From Chloroflexota bacterium (GTDB taxonomy: Bacteria > Chloroflexota > Dehalococcoidia > GIF9 > UBA5620), in NCBI GenBank assembly GCA_026389735.1, contig JAPLHH010000137.1, positions 1-9,222 on the forward strand: a stretch of 9,222 bases of DNA, given 5' to 3'. Under the pieces are notes generated by a model. That model had not been told where the DNA came from. It was given only the letters and a program-made list of their open reading frames with translations, and did no database searches. The position numbers and the translations under genes are program-made. Each line of letters begins with the position of its first letter. The stretch's first letter is position 1. Of this stretch, positions 8,201 through 9,222 are shown one piece after another.

Positions 8201-9179
8201 GGTCGCTGGTGGCGAATCGGCCTCCATCTAACTGGACGATGGGTCGAAGCTCCGGGGGTAATACTGGGAGCACAGTCAATATCATCCACTCAGGCTTATT
8301 GCCACTGCGCCAGAAAGCTTCAACTACCCGCAATCGCTTGCTGGCCTTCTTGCGCCGTTGCCCTGAACTCGACCGGACTTCTTCAATGAGTTCCCGACGC
8401 AACTTTTCAAGATCAATGCCTTTAAGAACACCAAGGATAGCCTCCGCTCCCATACCTATTTCAAAAAAGTTGCCGAATTCCTGCTTAAGCTCTTGATATT
8501 GGTTCTCTGTAAGAAGCTTCAGCGGTTGCAGATTCTCTAGTTCTGACATTTTATCGTGGAACTCGTCTCCAAGTTCACCTCTTTTATCAACAAACTCGCG
8601 TCGTAGATGATTTATCTTTTCTAAAGCTTCTTGGTCTGGATCCGACTGAACTTTCGCTTCTATCTCCGCAACCTGATTCTCTAACAACCGCCCTCCCTCA
8701 GCAATCTGCTGTGAGAGCCTCGCTTTAAGTTCTTTAATCTTTTCATCACGCGCCGATTCATTAACCGAGGTAACAATATATTGCGAAAAGTAAAGTACTC
8801 GCTCCAGGTTTCGGGGGGATACATCAAGAAGCAATGCCAGCCGACTGGGCACCCCTTTAGCAAACCAAATATGAGCCAGCGGAGCAGCCAACTCGATATG
8901 GCCCATACGCGTCCGGCGTACCCTCGAATGCTCTACCGTAACTCCACATCTATCACAGGTAATACCACGATAGCGTATCTTCTTATACTTCCCACAATAA
9001 CATTCATAATTCTTAGTTGGTCCGAAAATTCTTTCACAGAAAAGCCCGTCTTTTTCCGGTTTTAAAGTTCGATAATTGATTGTTTCAGGCTCAGTTACCT
9101 CGCCATAGGACCAGCTTTTAATTTGCTCTGGCGAAGCCAGTGAAATACGGACAGCATTAAAATCATTAACCTCAGCCAT
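5265..9179 (-). CDS. rpoC: DNA-directed RNA polymerase subunit beta'
   Basis: Largest catalytic subunit of RNA polymerase, 1304 residues, complete. Zinc site 1 is C60, C62, C75 and C78. The catalytic magnesium loop NADFDGD is at 520-526 (D522, D524, D526). Zinc site 2 is C849, C922, C929 and C932. The bridge-helix region follows the [12 protein letters not shown] motif, and the trigger loop contains TLRTFHTGG with R967 and H970, with L966 where E. coli has M932. The conserved C-terminus ([20 protein letters not shown], then [20 protein letters not shown]) is present. Relative to E. coli numbering, about 72 extra residues lie between zinc site 1 and the magnesium loop, mainly a charged coiled-coil-like stretch at 141-218. 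A lysine-rich segment (1059-1069) interrupts the C-terminal part. The start at 9179 is supported by AGGAG at 9184-9188. rpoB is expected immediately upstream, outside the window. Confidence 0.98.
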   Translation of the reverse strand: MAEVNDFNAVRISLASPEQIKSWSYGEVTEPETINYRTLKPEKDGLFCERIFGPTKNYECYCGKYKKIRYRGITCDRCGVTVEHSRVRRTRMGHIELAAPLAHIWFAKGVPSRLALLLDVSPRNLERVLYFSQYIVTSVNESARDEKIKELKARLSQQIAEGGRLLENQVAEIEAKVQSDPDQEALEKINHLRREFVDKRGELGDEFHDKMSELENLQPLKLLTENQYQELKQEFGNFFEIGMGAEAILGVLKGIDLEKLRRELIEEVRSSSGQRRKKASKRLRVVEAFWRSGNKPEWMILTVLPVLPPELRPIVQLDGGRFATSDLNDLYRRVINRNNRLRRLIDLGAPEIIIRNEKRMLQEAVDALIDSGRKGRVPIMSGTHKLKSLSDMLRGKQGRFRQNLLGKRVDYSGRSVIVVGPDLKLHQCGLPKRMALELFKPFIMRQLIEQGYAHNIKSARRQVEKARPEVWDILAEVVKEHPVLLNRAPTLHRLSVQAFEPVLIDGSAIQIHPLVCAAFNADFDGDQMAVHVPLSRAAVKEARDRMLSIYNMLLPSCGEPAMTPTLDMVLGCYYLTNTRPGAKGEGMVFCDFEEANLAYELGIVSFDAEIEARSKDGDGQRLKTSVGRILFNEVLPPEFRFYNQVIDKATLKRLVLDCYRLLGSAPTVTMLDNLKQLGFEYATKSGTTIAAKDIEVPRNKAKLLEEGDEKIAVIESQFNRGLITEDERYSSAIQVWTETTDKITETISQSLDRYGGIYMMATSGAKGNISQIRQMAGMRGLMTDPAGRIIEFPIKSSFREGLSVMEYFISTHGARKGLADTALRTSDAGYLTRRLVDVAQDLIIFEEDCGTEEGIWLFEKTEKELLAPFSERLVGRLAAADITDSGTGEIIVRRNEEIDEEKAKRITEAGINQVYVRSPLSCHSRRGICQYCYGRDLARIGLVETGTAVGIIAAQSIGEPGTQLTLRTFHTGGVVGADITSGLPRVEELFEARVPKGLAVLSEIDGIAEVIETQDVRKIRVTSSESYLDEYTLPSGAEVVVSNGQRVEAGTSLATLAPKLSKKPTKSKKPAVIEEHPVIARVAGNVVVEDGHLYIKYEEVEEREYIIPSGSYIRIKSGGRVKAGDQLIDGAVDPQDILRIMGREAVQQYLVEGVQKVYRSQGVSINDKHIEIIARQMLRRVRVESPGDTELLSGDLVDRFEYESINAKVLAEGGEPATAQTVLLGITRASLSTSSWLAAASFQETTRVLTEAAIWGRTDRLLGLKENVIIGKLIPSQALPTAEEGEAVAPQVDVSVVPEEKLLT

Positions 9180-9183
9180 CTAT

Positions 9184-9188
9184 CTCCT
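9184..9188 (-). promoter_or_regulatory. Shine-Dalgarno site of rpoC
   Basis: AGGAG sits four bases before the rpoC ATG, within AAAGGAGATAG. It fixes the start at 9179. All three minus-strand frames between the window edge and this site contain a stop (codons at 9208-9210, 9194-9196 and 9189-9191), so the upstream gene must end at or before 9189. Confidence 0.7.
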
Positions 9189-9190
9189 TT

Positions 9191-9208
9191 AGCTCAAACC
9201 TTTGAGCT
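9191..9208 (-). repeat. Perfect inverted repeat just before the rpoC ribosome binding site
   Basis: AGCTCAAA and TTTGAGCT form 8-bp arms around a 2-base centre (CC on the plus strand). In the transcript this can fold into a hairpin with a 6-base loop if the inner pairs open. Its 3' arm ends two bases before the AGGAG Shine-Dalgarno sequence of rpoC. There is no following U-tract, so it is not an intrinsic terminator. It may be a processing site, a translation-modulating hairpin, or chance within the rpoB-rpoC junction. Confidence 0.55.
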
Positions 9209-9222
9209 TAGTTCCAATTTTC

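Noticed and set aside
8681..8863. Minus-strand 60-codon open frame inside rpoC
   Set aside because: It is an out-of-frame reading of the rpoC coiled-coil region with no independent support.
9189..9221. C-terminal fragment of rpoB at the right edge
   Set aside because: All three frames close before 9189 and only about ten codons are visible, so I could not decide which frame is rpoB and did not annotate it.

Overview
The window is ordinary bacterial chromosome at moderate G+C with tightly packed housekeeping genes. I infer a member of the Chloroflexota, most likely Dehalococcoidia-like. The grounds are the style of the RpoC N-terminus with a long coiled-coil insertion, a 5S rRNA gene standing apart from any 23S gene, and a ClpC rather than ClpB type unfoldase. 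This placement is recalled family resemblance, not a computed phylogeny, and a Firmicutes-like relative is not excluded.

Layout from left to right: (1) 1-1834, minus strand: the N-terminal two thirds of clpC, running off the left edge, with a perfect consensus promoter (TTGACA-N17-TATAAT) at 1892-1920. (2) 1989-2108, minus strand: a complete 120-nt 5S rRNA gene with its own promoter at 2125-2153 and no 23S gene beside it. (3) 2233-3500, plus strand: a two-gene unit made of a PadR-family repressor and a polytopic membrane protein with an N-terminal HAAS-like domain. Its promoter stands back to back with the 5S promoter. (4) 3551-5101, minus strand: ruvB (Holliday-junction branch-migration motor) followed by a small staphylococcal-nuclease-like predicted lipoprotein, with an extended -10 promoter before ruvB. 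(5) 5189-5218: a strong, symmetrical intrinsic terminator that separates ruvB from rpoC. (6) 5265-9179, minus strand: complete rpoC (RNA polymerase beta' subunit), preceded by a perfect 8-bp inverted repeat just upstream of its Shine-Dalgarno site. rpoB is expected just outside the right edge.

Functionally the window mixes core transcription (rpoC), translation (5S rRNA), protein quality control (clpC) and recombination (ruvB) with one small accessory regulatory pair (PadR/HAAS protein). I found no mobile element, CRISPR array, tRNA gene or phage signature, and nothing that amounts to a new defence or biosynthetic system. The most unusual points are the solitary, independently promoted 5S gene and the shared promoter region between it and a PadR regulator that may control itself.
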